NCBI GenBank assembly: GCA_014529385.2
Contig: CM043953.1
Coordinates: forward strand, 76,680,372-76,744,371
DNA length: 64,000 nt
Source of the DNA: Adiantum capillus-veneris
Lineage: Eukaryota; Streptophyta; Polypodiopsida; Polypodiales; Pteridaceae
Direction: 5' to 3'
Shown here: positions 23,249 to 39,200 of the stretch, one piece after another
How the letters are laid out: each line of letters begins with the position of its first letter
Position numbering within the stretch: position 1 is the stretch's first letter
Program-made: the position numbers and the translations under genes
The notes under the pieces: model-generated
What the model saw: only the letters and a program-made list of their open reading frames with translations
The model's database searches: none
Told to the model about the DNA's origin: nothing

Positions 23249-24238
23249 TTATGGGAAGTGTCCTCCCTTTTTACAACATTGTATGCAATAAGCTTCAACT
23301 GGCTTGAGGTTTTTGTCAGGCTCTAGGTATTCATTCTTCCAATGATCATCTGCACCACAATTATGAGAGTTTCCACTTCTTGGCTTAATCATGGGTCTTA
23401 CCATAGGAGGTCTAACACCTTGATTAACTACATAATACACTGGTGCAAGCTCTGGTGGAGTATAAGTCACGGGTTCTTCCATTGGTGGTGGATGTGAATT
23501 ATAACAATCTCCTTTTACCATTACTGTAGATGGACTAGGCTCAGCATAGGGTGTAATAGGCACTAGTGCTTGTTTATCTATGACTCCCTCTGGATGCATG
23601 TACTTTACATGCACTCCATTATGTTCTGGATATGGAGGTTGTTGGCCCAACACGGATTGAGTTCTTTCCATATCCATCGGTGGTCTTTGAGCTAGGGCCA
23701 TATTAGGTTGATATCTATACATGGGTTGTCCTTGTTGCCTCATAGTTACGTACTGAACATTCCCATCATAATTTGGTTGGTAATAGCACTCATTGGTCTC
23801 ATGGTTGGTCCATTTATCCTCTATTGCACACCATTTTTGCGGCCTAATTGGTTGTCCTTGTTGAGGTATCCCTTGCCGTAGTCTCCTCATAGGTGCTTTT
23901 TGCATGTTATTCATCATGTCATTCATACTTTTGAGCATGTCTTTTGTGGCTAAAAGTGGTGTTGTAGCAGCCGTTCCCACTTGTATTGGTTTAGTGGATG
24001 TTGTTTTCTCACTTTGGTTATCCTTAGGGACATCTTCTTTGTTGAAAATATCACAATTGTCTCCTAAGTCAATAGAAGCTCTCACACACTCTTCTAGGGT
24101 TGTATGCTTCTTGCTATACAATATAGCATGAAGTTCTTGTTTAGCAGTCCCTCTAGAAACAATGATACTAGTCATTCTTCTACAGGTATCTCTAGCTCTG
24201 GGCATCTGGCAATGTATTGTTTCATTCAAGTTGCACAA
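23249..24238 (-). pseudogene. Element A gag, C-terminal half
   Basis: A 329-residue frame: the end of the capsid-like domain (EECVRASIDLG), a Gln/Pro/Met-rich middle (IPQQGQPIRPQKWCAIED), then NCGADDHWKNEYLEPD and YCIQCCKKGGHFP near the end. The Cys/His spacing suggests decayed zinc knuckles. It stops at 23,249. Confidence 0.7.
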
Positions 24239-24835
24239 TCCCTAACAGACTCACCTTGTTTTCGTTTAAAGTTTAAAGTTCATGATTGACCTTGGTGGAA
24301 TGTTTTGGAGCCATATCAATGCTTTTCCTTCTAATGTCATTCCAAACCCCTTGAATTGAGTATGGAAGTCAACTGTGCGTTCTGCTTTTAGCACTTGCTT
24401 AAATCTTGCTAAGTGGTCGTATGGATCACCTGATCCATTTTATTTTTTGACCCATTTTTGAAAATCAGCTGGTCTGACACGTCTACTTGGTTCAACTCCT
24501 GGTCTCCTGGCAGTTGGTCCTGTTCCGAGTCCTTCAGAGCCAGTCTGTTGGAAATAGTGACTCATGTAGCCCTGGACGGGCTTTAGTGTCACCTGGTTTT
24601 CTTTGTGATGAGGTGGTTTCTGGTTTCTTAACATTACTCTCGGAAGACCTCTCATGGTGTTCATCTCTTAGAATAGTTTTTGGTCCTTGGTCCAATATCC
24701 AATCCCTTATGGAGTACCCTTGGTATTTGGTTTGTTCTACCTCCTCAGGAGTCATCATAACAAAGTTATTATTACAACCATTAAGAGAAAGTTGGAATCA
24801 CTTTTGGGCCCTGTAAGAAGTGCCACGTCGGCTTA
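24239..24835 (-). pseudogene. Element A gag, N-terminal half (truncated)
   Basis: The start ATG is probably at 24,758 or 24,755 (MMTPEEVEQTKYQGYSIRDW). The core gag domain lies at about 24,450-24,290: DPYDHLARFKQVLKAERTVD and FGMTLEGKALIWLQNIPP match the retrotransposon gag capsid fold. Two in-frame stops and a frameshift interrupt it. Leader sequence ends near 24,835, where unrelated DNA begins, so the 5' LTR is not adjacent; its likely counterpart is at 48,914-55,209. Confidence 0.75.
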
Positions 24836-25098
24836 GAGAGAGAAAATGAAAATGTTAAATTGTGCATTTTATGTGATACTTTTTGCGCAACAAAAACCCA
24901 AAATGACATTCTTTGGTAGGTAACCGCCGTCTTTATCATTCTTATCCTTCATTCTCTTTTCAAGAATCCAACTGACCGTATGACTAATGATTTGAAATGC
25001 CAACTTACAAGCGTTCCCTCCAGAAACATAAGCCACACGAACTCTATCAACTCTAAACTTGATAATATGGTCTTCCCTCCCGAAACCTGATATATTTC
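24836..25098. other. Left margin of the ~12 kb gene-bearing segment
   Basis: Sequence changes from retroelement gag leader to AT-rich non-coding DNA. It begins around GGGCCCTGTAAGAAGTGCC at 24,808. I could not find a convincing inverted match to this end at the right margin near 48,913, so the exact end is undefined. Confidence 0.3.
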
Positions 25099-27870
25099 AT
25101 GAGTTTCGAGTGTTCGTCTTTTTCTCTATCAACTCTAGGAATGGAGAATGCTTCTTTTCCTGATGAAAACACCAATTTGAACTTTCAATCCTCAGCCCCT
25201 TCATCTTTAACACTTACCCAAAGAAAGAACACACATCATCTTCATGTTGATGTATTGCAAGAGTATGCGCCGTTGCAAAAACGTAGGAGGGAGTCTTTCT
25301 TATCTCAACGAAAGAAAGAACTTGGAAGGACAAACAAGGAACATCATGTGGATTTGTGGACCAATGGGTCTATTTATCCAAAGGATCCTATAGCAAATGC
25401 GCCACCTCCCTTTGCTAATACCACTAAGCTCTTACATTTCACTGGCGATGGCAAGGATGGGCTATTGGGATACACCGAACATTTGGAAATGAGAGGATTG
25501 AATGCGAAAAGGCAAAGAAACTTCCTGGCAATGGAGAACATGCAGCTGAAAAAACTTAATGAAGCATGCTCTCAAAAGATTTCATCAAACAAAGAGACAA
25601 TCCAAGGCCTTGAGAAGAAGATCACAAGTTTGCGAAAGAAAGACACCGTGCTTGGTATTCGGAAAAGAAAACGAGATCTGTGCAACATTGAGAACATGAA
25701 GATTGGTAGTGGTGGCCTAAAAAAACAAATACGAGATTTAAGGTATCTTGAAGTTTGTTTCTGCTTTTGTATCTTCAATGTGCTTCACTAAGAAATAGAT
25801 ACACTTTCCTATACATGATTATAACACATGGTGCTTTTTTGGCAGGTCTTTACTGCATTCAAACTCGAATGGTGCAGGCTTCGATGCCGGAGTGCATTAC
25901 AGTCGTCTAGTTCCAAAAGAAGTAGTTGAAGAGATGATAACTCAGAAAAAATTTCGTAAGTTGAAAGGGAGGCTCCTTACCTCCTTCATGAATGAGAATC
26001 AGCTGGAACTAATGGAAGTGCAAGTAATCCTTGATGAGAGTGGCATCTTGCAGATGGGATACAGGGCACTCGTCAAAGCATTAGCTAAAAAGTCTCAAAA
26101 TAAACTACAGAGAGGATCATTGCTGCCAAAGCCATCACATGTAAAGGTTGCTCGCCGGCACGTAAACAGTGAGGTGTTTGAGAAACTTGGGTCACCATTC
26201 CATATTGAAGCAACGTTCTTAGGCAAGGGCGGCAGAGAGGTACAATTTAACGAGCACAACAACCTCTTTGTTGATCTTGAAGCATTGCAAAGGTATACAA
26301 TTCACTTCTTTGACATTAGTCGAGAGGAGTGCGGTGGGGTTCTCAAGTTTTTTCTGAAGCTCCACGAGTGCGAGGTCCTGAAGAACAAGAAGCTAGAGTG
26401 AGTCACCATTACCCTCATGAACAAAGCTCTAGATCCATCAATAACGAAAGAGGATCCATGATACTTCAGCGTGCAATCCGAAAACAACATTCTAACTCTA
26501 GGATCATTTCAGGTATACTTTTTTCACTCTATGATAACAAAAATATTGATTATTTGGTTGTTGATTTTGTGTTTTCATTTTTCACTGCTGCAGGTTGATA
26601 AGGAAAATTTTGAAATCCTCGATTGGGTTTTTAGTCAAACCCAAATTCCTTCTATCATTAGTGAACAAAGAAACAGAGCCGTTCTTTCAGTGGATGGATT
26701 TGGTGACTATACAGTGGAATGGCACATGGCAGGTGACTTAAAGACTCTTAAGTGTATGTACAACATAACACACGGAGCAGCTGTGGCAAATCCATGCTTA
26801 TATTGCATTGCTGATACACAATCTCTTGAGAGTGTGCAATGAAATAGAGCTCCCAAAAGACATCTTCAAGATAAAACTTTTAGACCAGTGCTTGATATTC
26901 CTCTGAGTAGATTTCACATCTGTACACTTCATGCACTCTGTCGAATAAGTGAAAAGGTGGTTCATTTGTACATATGTTTTGCATGGACATTAAAGCCAGA
27001 GAGTGAGTAGAAAAGAGTGATCAAAGCATTAGAGGGAGTGCTCTCAGACATTGGTTTGCATGGAGGCAATGTCAAAATTGAAGAGAATCCTAAGATGTCT
27101 CAAAGTCGTTACAAGGTACCTAGGAAAGCATCGATAGGCGGCATGAAGGCAAGAAGGTTTCTTGGGTTTAGCCTCAAAGATTCAGATAGAGAAGAAAGGA
27201 CAAACCTGTTCAACAAATGGAAACAATTACATAAAGTGGTTAAAGACAATGCTGGTGGTGGGGCAATCTAGAATTACAAGGTGAACGTGTAGAAATCACT
27301 AGATAAAATTTTTCACTACGTTGAGAAGCATTCTTGGGACCAAAGTAAGCTCACATCATTTCAAGCAGCCTTGCTAAATTGGAAAAAGGCTTACCTTACA
27401 GGGTGGGGTAGGTAACATATCACACATTACATGGTGGGTTAGCATTCTATGCATACAAAACAAAATTCTAAATTGTACTCTACTGACCATTTTGTTTTAT
27501 TTCAAAGCAGCACATATTGTTCAACCATGGTCCATATTTTGCCAAGGCATACGGCCACTATCAATATGGTCCACACAAGGCATGGAAAAAACCCACTACA
27601 TGGCAAGAACAGGTTATTTTAAGCACACTATACATGGGGGAGAAAAGGATAAGGCCAATAGCCTATTAGAGTTACACAAATGGACTTATAGACGACTAAT
27701 TCATAGAGCAAGGCAGAAGGAACTTCTTAAGAGTTCAAAATTACACGGTCTTTACAACACATCCGCAAAGAGAAGAAACAGATAGATTCGGGAGCTTCAA
27801 ATGCGGGGGAGCGCCTTCTGAGGTGGGGATGCTCGAGTTAGGAGCCGGAGAAGATGGACCTGAGCCCGTC
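25099..27870 (+). pseudogene. Spliced transposase-like gene, broken by nonsense codons
   Basis: Predicted exons: 25,099 or 25,141-25,742; 25,846 to about 26,290; up to 26,512; 26,594 to about 27,411; about 27,510-27,870. Junctions 25,742/25,846 and 26,512/26,594 are GT-AG and keep frame. The product starts with a Ser-rich and coiled-coil region (TIQGLEKKITSLRKK) and has a middle domain (VPKEVVEEMITQKKFRKLKG). A C-terminal part contains RAVLSVDGFGDYTVEWHM, AGDLKTLKCMYNI, PCLYC and RFHICTLHALCRISEK. The spaced D...GDLK...C-x-x-C...HxxxLHA pattern resembles RNase H-fold transposases, but I cannot name the family. In-frame TGA at 26,840 and TAGs near 27,008, 27,269 and 27,290 kill it. Confidence 0.55.
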
Positions 27871-30800
27871 TGTGAGGGCCATACCCAGACTCAACCCTAC
27901 TCACCTCCCTCAGTCCTCCAGATCGTTCCAGGGAATGACATAGATCTATCTGCAGGTATCCCTCCCACTTGGGACCGACACTCAGACAAGACTCCGGTCT
28001 ATCTTGAATACCAACCCAAGGGGGTACATCCCTTCATTCAACGATTCTATGGGCTTCTCATAATCAATCTGTCCTTGACAGCTTTCCGCACCCAAAATCG
28101 TGGTCCTTATTCTTTAACTTGAGTATCTTCTCTTGCTTTCTTGTTCTCCCTTGGTTCATGGCGATAACCCCTTTCTCCTGAAAAGCAGGCACAACAGTTA
28201 CTACTTTTCCCTAAGAAAAGAGATCTTGCAATCCTACTTGGTCTCGCTCGTCCCCGATTACCCGTTCTTATCCCACGTAGTCCTAGTGTTTAACATAAAA
28301 ATTTTAAATCAACATCTGGCCATCTGACCCTCCGGATCCGCCTACCCACCGAACCATTTCATGAAAATCCCTTCATGAGGTAGTACTTCACTACTACAAA
28401 ATCAAGAAGACAGCAGTCTATCACACATCATCAAACAACAAGCAGCATGCAATCTGTTGCATACCCTCGTTCAGGGAGATTCATCTGGTTGTTCCCACCA
28501 GATCTTTATTTGGAAACTTTGAATTCATTTCCTTTCCTTTATCTGCTATAATTAGCTTGTAACTAGTTTCCTAACTAATCATGCAACACATTTAGTTTCA
28601 ACCAATTCATCTTGCCTGCCTATTCAGAACAAGATAATCGGTTACAAGCCATCAAAATGGCAACACCTTCACAATATTTCCTAGAATTAAGTGTTTGGGA
28701 AAGGCTCATCAAGTGATTTCATCATTCCTTCCTAAGCATTTTATTTCGAGAGGTATAGCACCATCTGGTGACAGATGCACAGGATAGCCCCTATATTCCT
28801 AGCCTTTTCAGTTCCTTTTTAAGAAACCAAGTCGAAAAAATTTCCTTTATTAAATTCACATCATCCTCCTTGAGTATCACCTTCTCATCCATCTATTGGC
28901 ATCAAGCCATACCCGGATTATGGCCGATTTCCAATAAGATACCGCGGGTACTTCACCCGGTCGGGCAAAAATAAAACAAACCGATTCATCCCTTATGCCT
29001 TGGGCACGAATGACCTAGGTATAACAACTTACCGATTACACTGCCCTAGCCAAAAAGGGCCAATCTCCGTCAAGTTCCCCAAGAGAATCCTCTCAATGGG
29101 CCGGCCTTTCAATCAAATTGACCCCAAGAAGATCCATCTTGGTTTCCGATCATTTCCATGCAATCTTCAAAACTCCTAATTAAATCTATGTTTTGCAATG
29201 GGCTATCCCTATCACCTCTCGAGATTCTTTTTTAACTCCTAGTTGGTAATTTCTAGGTTCATTCATTTATAAACCTTAATTCCTACTTTCATTAATTATC
29301 TACTAGCCAAGTTTATTTAGAAAATACAAGTGCTTTTTTGCCATAGGCATTTGATGGTTAATGTCTCTTCGAAAAAACCAACTTTTTAAGTTCAATCCCC
29401 GTTTTGTCGATTCCGAGGTTTTTGCAATCCTTTACCATCCATGGGACATCTTGAAGCTTGTAGAGTATTCGGTTCAAAACAACACGGAGGTCAATTCCGC
29501 GAAGTTATCCCCTATCTCCCCCATCCCGTATTTGCAAACAAACTTGAAATTGACAACTTTAGAAATACTCATTAATATCATAAGCTGAACTACTTCTATC
29601 GAGTTTAGACAACTACTCTTTTCTTATGGTGCCTAGCTTTCCATTTTAGGAAGCTAGCTAGAAGGTCGTCCTGTAATTTATGAGTCTTTCCATTAAAGCT
29701 TAAACCTAAAATACAAGGTAGTCACTAAAGCTTACACCTAAGTGAAAAGTTACCATTAATGCTTAGCTTAAGAGTGAAAATCTACCTTTGAAACTTAACT
29801 TAATGATGTATAGATACTCTTAGCACTTAACCTTAATTGCGAGGTTTCCATTAAAGCTTAAATTTAAAACACAAGGTAGTCCCTAAAGCTTGCACCTAAG
29901 TGCAAAGTTACCATTAAATCTTGCTTAAGAGTGTAAATCTACCTTGGAAGCTTAGCTTAATGACACATAGATACTCTTAGCACTTAACCCTAATTGCGAG
30001 GTTTCCATTAAAGCTTAAACCTAAAATACAAGGTAGTCATTAAAGCTTACATCTAAGTGCAAAGTTACCATTAAAGCTTAGCTTACGAGAGCAAATCTAC
30101 CTTTGAAGCTTAACTTTGATGCATAGATAGTCTTATCACTTGACCCTAATTGCGAGGTTTCTATTAAAGCTTAAACCTAAAGATATAAGGTAGTCACTAA
30201 AACTTACACCTAAGTGCAAAGTTACCATTGAATCTTAGCTTACGAGAGCAAATCTACCTTTGAAGCTTAACTTTATGATGCATAGATACCTTTATCACTT
30301 GATCCTAGTTGCAAGGTTTCCATTAAATCTTAAACCTAAAAATATAAGGTAGTCACTAAAGCTTACACCTAAGTGAAAAGTTACCATTAAAGGTTAGCTT
30401 ACGAGTGAAAATCTACCTTTGAAGCTTAACTTTATGATGCATAGATACTCTTATCACTTGACCCTAATTGCAACATTTCCATTAAAGCTTAAACCTAAAA
30501 ATACAAGGTAGTCACTAAGGCTTACATCTAAGCGCAAAGTTACCATTAAAGCTTAGCTTACGAGTGCAAATATACCTTGAAGCTTAACTTAATGATGCAT
30601 AACTACCATTAATACTTAACCTTAATTCCAAGGTTACCATTAAAGCTTAAACCTAAAATGATGCACATAAACCTTCCTAGTATTAAAACACATGGATTAA
30701 TTAATCCTATTAGAAATGAAGATTACCTCCTCTAAACAAGAGGGAACTGGGGTTGAAGTCCTTCTTGAAGAGATGTGAGGTTCAAGGAGGAAGGAAAGGG

Positions 30801-31399
30801 GTTTAGGATGAAGAGGAAGGAGAGAGGATCTTCTTCACAAAACTCTCAAGGGTTTGGCCTTCAAGAGAGGGAGAGAGCAAGAGCAAGGTTTAATGGAAAT
30901 CTTGATTTACTTAAGCATAATCTTGAGCATGATAAGTATGCAAGTATCTTAGCAATATGTGTGTGTAAAGTTACAAAGGAGAGGGGGTGCTTATATATGA
31001 AATGGTGGTATTCTTTTCTCAATTCCTATTGGATCCCAATTCTCCTCTCAATTGCTATTGGACCCCAATTCTCTTCTTAACTCCTATTGACCCCAATTTT
31101 CTTCTTAGTTCTTATCTCTTAACTTTATCTTTCAATCAAGTTAGTCACTTTTTTCTCCCAGTTCCCGATCTAGATCAGTTCCCACGCGGCTTTTGACAAA
31201 GAAGTATTAAAATAATCTGAATCTTATTTTTTGGAAAAATATAGGGATGACGTAATTTCTTATCTAAAACATCCTTGTCTTTTCATTCTGGAGTAAAGTC
31301 TCGTCCGCATGACATCTTTGTTAGTCTCACTTTTTCTAAAATATTTTCTAGGATGAAAAAAGTTTTGAATGGCTTTAGGGTTTAGGGAGGGACCTTACA
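27871..31399 (-). repeat. 3' LTR of element D
   Basis: It starts TGTGAGGGCC and ends GGACCTTACA as read on plus. Collinear with 36,300-39,853 throughout, with scattered substitutions and small indels. The ~157 bp tandem repeat block lies at about 29,690-30,660. Sequence right of 31,399 has no strong polypurine tract. Confidence 0.93.
29690..30660. repeat. Tandem repeat, ~157 bp unit, in the element D 3' LTR
   Basis: About six degenerate units, each starting near CCATTAAAGCTTAAACCTAA (starts near 29,691, 29,847, 30,005, 30,160, 30,319, 30,478 and 30,631). Each contains AAGGTAGTCACTAAAGCTTA and TGATGCATAGATACTCTTA. The matching block is at 38,140-39,110. Confidence 0.85.
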
Positions 31400-32281
31400 A
31401 ACTCCCTAACAAAAAGAAAGAGTTGTCCTCAGCTCGGGACATGCTTTAGAGAATAGTCAGACTCGATCTTCGATCAACTTATGATTGAAGATGGTCAGTA
31501 ACTTTAGGGTATTTAGATTAAAGGACAGTGAAGCTAGTATGGACCTTGAATAATACACTTCTCTTGTATTTTTAGCACTGGCTCAAAAGTCTTAATGACT
31601 CAGGGTTACTTTAATTACTGAGTGTGATCTTACTCAACTAGGTATTTTTCTTTTGGTGTGACCGGATTGTGTTTCTACTGTGAGGTCTGAAGATCATTTC
31701 TTCACTTCGCTCTCTATCTAGCTTCAATACGCTTTGTAAAAATCTTACCATTCTTACCTAGACTTTACCTTATCTGTTTTGTGCGTTGACTCATTTCACT
31801 ATTTTTATCATCCAACTGATACCATGTTCTTGACAGTTCAATGATTTCATACTGATCTTGCAATATCTCCTCCCTTGTGTACCCAATTTATTTTCTGCAT
31901 CCTTATTTATCTTTTGTCTATAGCTTACTAGATCATCTTTCACTTGGTAATCAGATATTTCACGTATCATAACAACTAGACTTGTAAAGCACCATTGACG
32001 ATTTGAATCTCTAAAGATGCTTGAATTCCATAAATATGATGATTGGTTACATTCGCATAAAAATTACATCAAAAGTACCATCGATATCTTGAAGAATAAT
32101 TATAAGTTGTTCCGAAGAACCAACCAAAAATATGATCAAGGGTTTGGACAAAAGGGAGATATTGATTTGATTCCAAAAGGTCCACAACATCTGAATACAA
32201 GCTTACAGAATTTCCCTAGCTTTAAGAAGCTGCGTTTGGATTTGACTCTTGAGAAAAACTTGTTCACCTTTGCTAAAGCCT

Positions 32282-32960
32282 CTAGCGGATGCGGTGAAGA
32301 TCAGCATAACTCTTCTGCCTATCACTAGCTCTCTTCAGGTTGTCTCTAATGACTAGAAGTTGATGATCCATCTCTTCTAGGGTAGAATTAGAGGCACGAA
32401 CATGAAGAGCTGGGTCGGCTAATCGAAGAGGGACTAAACATTCTTGACCATACAGGGCTTTAAAGGGTGACATTTCCAGGCTGCGATGGTGAGAAGAGTT
32501 ATAAACTCAACCAGGGAAAGAAACTTGATCCATTGCTAGGGTTGTTGTTTGCAGTATGCTTGAAGCATATCTTCAATGACTTGATTCACTCGCTCAGTTT
32601 GCCCATCAGTCTTCAGATGATATGCTGAGCTGAGATTCCGTTGGGTACCCAGAGATCGAAACATGGCTTGCCAAAACTTAGAAGTGAATTTGGCATCCCG
32701 ATCACTGATGATTCTTGTAGGGATTCCATGTAATCGTATTACTTCTTTGACAAAAACTTGGGCTATGTCGATGGTAGCGATTGTCTGCTTGACTGGAATT
32801 AGATGAGCCACCTTAGTGAGCTTACTATTATGAAAAAAATAGAATCATAGTTTCCAGTTGTCTTTTGAAGACCAGTGACAAAGTCCATACTCAGACATTC
32901 CCACTTCATCTGAGGAATATCTAGGGGCTGAAGCTTTTCAGGTAGTAAAAGAAGACCATC
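32282..32960 (-). pseudogene. Integrase remnant of element D
   Basis: Minus-strand pieces: MDFVTGLQKTTGNYDSIF at the start of the core near 32,900 (first Asp), ISDRDAKFTSKFWQAMFRSL (second Asp) in frame 32,811-32,536, YHLKTDGQTERVNQVIEDML with Glu, then SPFKALYGQECLVPLRLADP and a charged end in 32,473-32,282. This is a typical chromovirus integrase core. Gag, RT and RNase H are not detectable. Confidence 0.85.
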
Positions 32961-35679
<2,719 letters not shown>

Positions 35680-36285
35680 ACACAGTCACGGCGCTCAAAA
35701 ACTCACCTTTGATTAAAAAACTGAATCCCCTTAGGTTACAAAAACTTTGGCTTATATACCTCAGTCTTGGAGGTGAGAACATCTCTAACTAATTACATCA
35801 GCAAGTGAAATTACTTCGGGATTACAAGCTGGAAACTCAATTGAGTCCCGTTACTTAATGAATGGCTCAATTCAAAATCAATGTCGGAAAGACATTTATT
35901 ACAATCAATGGTTACAAAAATGATGAGTGTGAGCAAAAATGTGGGTGTAATCCTCTGCTGGCTCAACAGCTCATTTCCAAATTTACTCACACTTTCCACT
36001 TGCTTAAATCCCAGGCACAAGTATAGGTTTCTGGAAATAAGAGCTCCCTAAAATATTCCAGCATAGCGAGCTTTCACTCTAGGGTAGCTGCTTCCATCCT
36101 CTCATAGATAATCCGCTGAATTTCTTCTGGCAGATCCCAAGCTAGCTTGAAATTTTTTGAATAATTATTGGAAACATCAAGACTTCATTTTGTAATATAA
36201 TTGAAATGTGGGTGCTCGATAGAGTTGTTTTTCTCTGATGCATTAAATTTAACTCCAAAATTCCAAGGTCCAAGATTCAAATTAG

Positions 36286-36298
36286 GCTCTGATACCAC
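36286..36298 (-). promoter_or_regulatory. Primer-binding site of element D (tRNA-iMet type)
   Basis: On the minus strand this reads TGGTATCAGAGCC two bases after the LTR end (CCTCACA AG), the canonical initiator Met tRNA complement. It shows that 36,300-39,853 is the 5' LTR. Bases 35,678-36,285 between the microsatellite and PBS are leader with no supported ORF. Confidence 0.9.
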
Positions 36299-36299
36299 T

Positions 36300-39200
36300 T
36301 GTGAGGGCCATACCCAGACTCAACCCTACTCACCTCCCTCAGTCCTCCAGATTGTTCCAGGGAATGACGTAGATCTATCTGCAGGTATCCCTCCCACTTG
36401 GGACCGACACTCAGATAGGTTTTCGGTCTATATCGAATGGCAATCCAAGGGGGTACATCCGTTCATTCAATGATTCTATCTGCTTCTCATAATCAATCTG
36501 TCCTTGACAGCTTTCTGCACCCAAAATCGAGGTCCTTAGTCTTGATTCTCTTGATCTTTAACTTGAGGATCTGCTCTTCCTTTCTTGTTCTCCCTTGGTT
36601 CATGGCGATAACCCCTTTTTTCTGACAAGTAGGCACAACAGTTATCACTTTCCCCTAAGAAAAGGGATCTTGCAATCTTACCTGGTCTCGCTCGTCCCCG
36701 ATTACCCATTTTTATCCCACGTGGTCCTAGCCTTCAACATAAAATTTTTAAATCAACATCCGGCCATCTGACCCTCCGCATCCTCCCACCCACCGAACCA
36801 TTTCATGAAAATCCCTTCCCAAGGTAGTACTTAACTACTACAAAATCAAGAAGACAGCAGTCTATCACACATAATCAAACAACAAGCAGCATGCAATCTG
36901 TTGTATACCCTCGTTCAGGAAAATTCATCTGGTTGTTCCCACCAGATCTTTATTTAGAAACTTTTAATTCATTTCCTTTCCTTTATCTGCTATAATTAGC
37001 TTGTAACTAGTTTCCTAACTAATCATGCAACACATTTAGTTTCAACCAATTCATCTTGCCTCCCCATTCAGGACAAGATAATTGGTTACAAGCCATCAAA
37101 ATGGCAACACCTTCATAATATTTCCCAGAATTAAGTGTTTGGGAAAGGCTCATCAAGTGATTTAGTCATTCCTTCCTGAGCATTTTATTTCGAGAGGTAT
37201 AGCACCATCTGGTATCAGATGCACAAGATAGCCCCGATATTCCTAGCATGTCCAGTTCCTTTTTAAGCAACCAAGTCGAACAAATTTCCTTAATTAAATT
37301 CACATCATCCTCCCTGAGTACGACCTTCTTATCCAACTATTAGAATCAGGCCATACCCGGATTATGGCCGATTTCCAATAAGATACCGCGGGTACTTCAC
37401 CCGGCCGGGAGAAAATAAAACAAACCCATTCATTTCTTATCCCTCGGGCATGAATGACCTAGGTATAACAACTTGCCGCTTACACTGCCCTAGCCAAAAA
37501 GGGTCAATCTCCGTCAAGTTCCCCAAGAAAATCCTCTCAATAGGCCGGCTTTTCAATCAAATTGACCCCAAGAATATCCATCTTGGTTTTCGATCATTTC
37601 CATGCAATCTTCAAAACTCCTAGTTAAATCTATGTTTTGCAATGGGCTATCCCTCTCACCTCTCGAGATTCCTTTTGAACTCCTAGTTGGTAATTTTCAG
37701 GTTCATTCATTTATAAACCTTAATTCCTACTTTCATTAATTATCTACCAGCCAAGTTTATTTAGAAAATACAAGCGAGTTTTTGCCATAAGCATTTGATG
37801 GTTAATGTCTCTTCGAAAATGCCAACTTTTTAAGTTCATTCCCTGTTTTGTCGATTCCCAGGTTTTTGCAATCCTTTGCCATCCATGGGACATCTCCATG
37901 GAAGCTTGTAGAGTTTTCGATTCAAAACAACACGGAGGTCAATTCCGCGAAGTTATCCCCTATCTCCCCCACTACGTATTTGCAAACAAACTTGAAATTG
38001 ACAACTTTAGAAATACTCATCAATACCAAAAAATGAACTACTTCTATCGAGTTTAGACAACTACTCTTTTCTTATGGTGCCCACCTTCCATTTTAGGAAG
38101 CTAGAAGGTCGTCCTATAATTTATGAGTCTTCGAGCTTTCCATTAAAGCTTAAAACTAAAATACAAGGTAGTCACTAAATCTTATACCTAAGTGCACAGT
38201 TACCATTAATGCTTAGCTTAAGAGTGCAAATCTACCTTTGAAACTGAACTTAATGATGCATAGATACTCTTAGCACTTAACCCTAATTGCGAGGTTTTCA
38301 TTAGAGCTTAAACCTAAAATACAAGGTAGTCACTAAAGCTTACACCTAAGTGCAAAGTTACCATTAAAGCTTAGCTTAAGAGTGAAAATCTACCTTGGAA
38401 GCTTAGCTTAATGATGCATAGATACTCTTACACTTAACCCTAATTGCGAGGTTTCCATTAAAGCTTAAACCTAAAATACAAGGTAGTCACTAAAGCTTAC
38501 ATTTAAGTGCAAATGTACCATTAAAGCTTAGCTTACGAGAGCAAATCTACCTTTGAAGCTTAACTTTATGATGCATAGACACTCTTATCACTTGACCCTA
38601 ATTGCAAGGTTTTCATTTAAGCTTAAACCTAAAAATACAAGGTATTCACTAAAGCTTACACCTAAGTACAAAGTTAACATTAAAGCTTATCTTACAAGAG
38701 AAAATCTACCTTTGAAGCTTAACTTTATGATGCATAGATACTCTTATCACTTGACCTTAATTGCAAGGTTTCCATTACATCTTAAACCTAAAAGTACAAG
38801 GTAGTCACTAAAGCTTACACCTAAGTGCAAAGTTACCATTAAAGCTTAGCTTACGAGTGCAAATCTACCTTTGAAGCTTAACTTTATGATGCATAGATAC
38901 TCTTATCACTTGACCCTAATTGCAAGGTTTCCATTAAAGCTTAAACCTAAAAATACAAGGTAGTCACTAAGGCTTACATCTAAGTGCAAAGTTACCATTA
39001 AAGCTTAGCTTACGAGTGCAAATCTACTTTGAAGCTTAACTTAATGATGCATAACTACCATTAATACTTAACCCTAATTCCAAGGTTACCATTAAAGCTT
39101 AAACCTAAAATGTTGCACATAAACCTTCCTAGTATTAAAACACATGGATTAATTAATCCTACTAGAAATGAAGATTACCTCCTTTAAACAAGAGGGAACT

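Noticed and set aside
30775-31196. Plus-strand open frame, repeated at 39,227-39,562
   Set aside because: It is conserved only because both sites are element D LTRs, it opposes the element's strand, and it has no domain; LTR sequence explains it.
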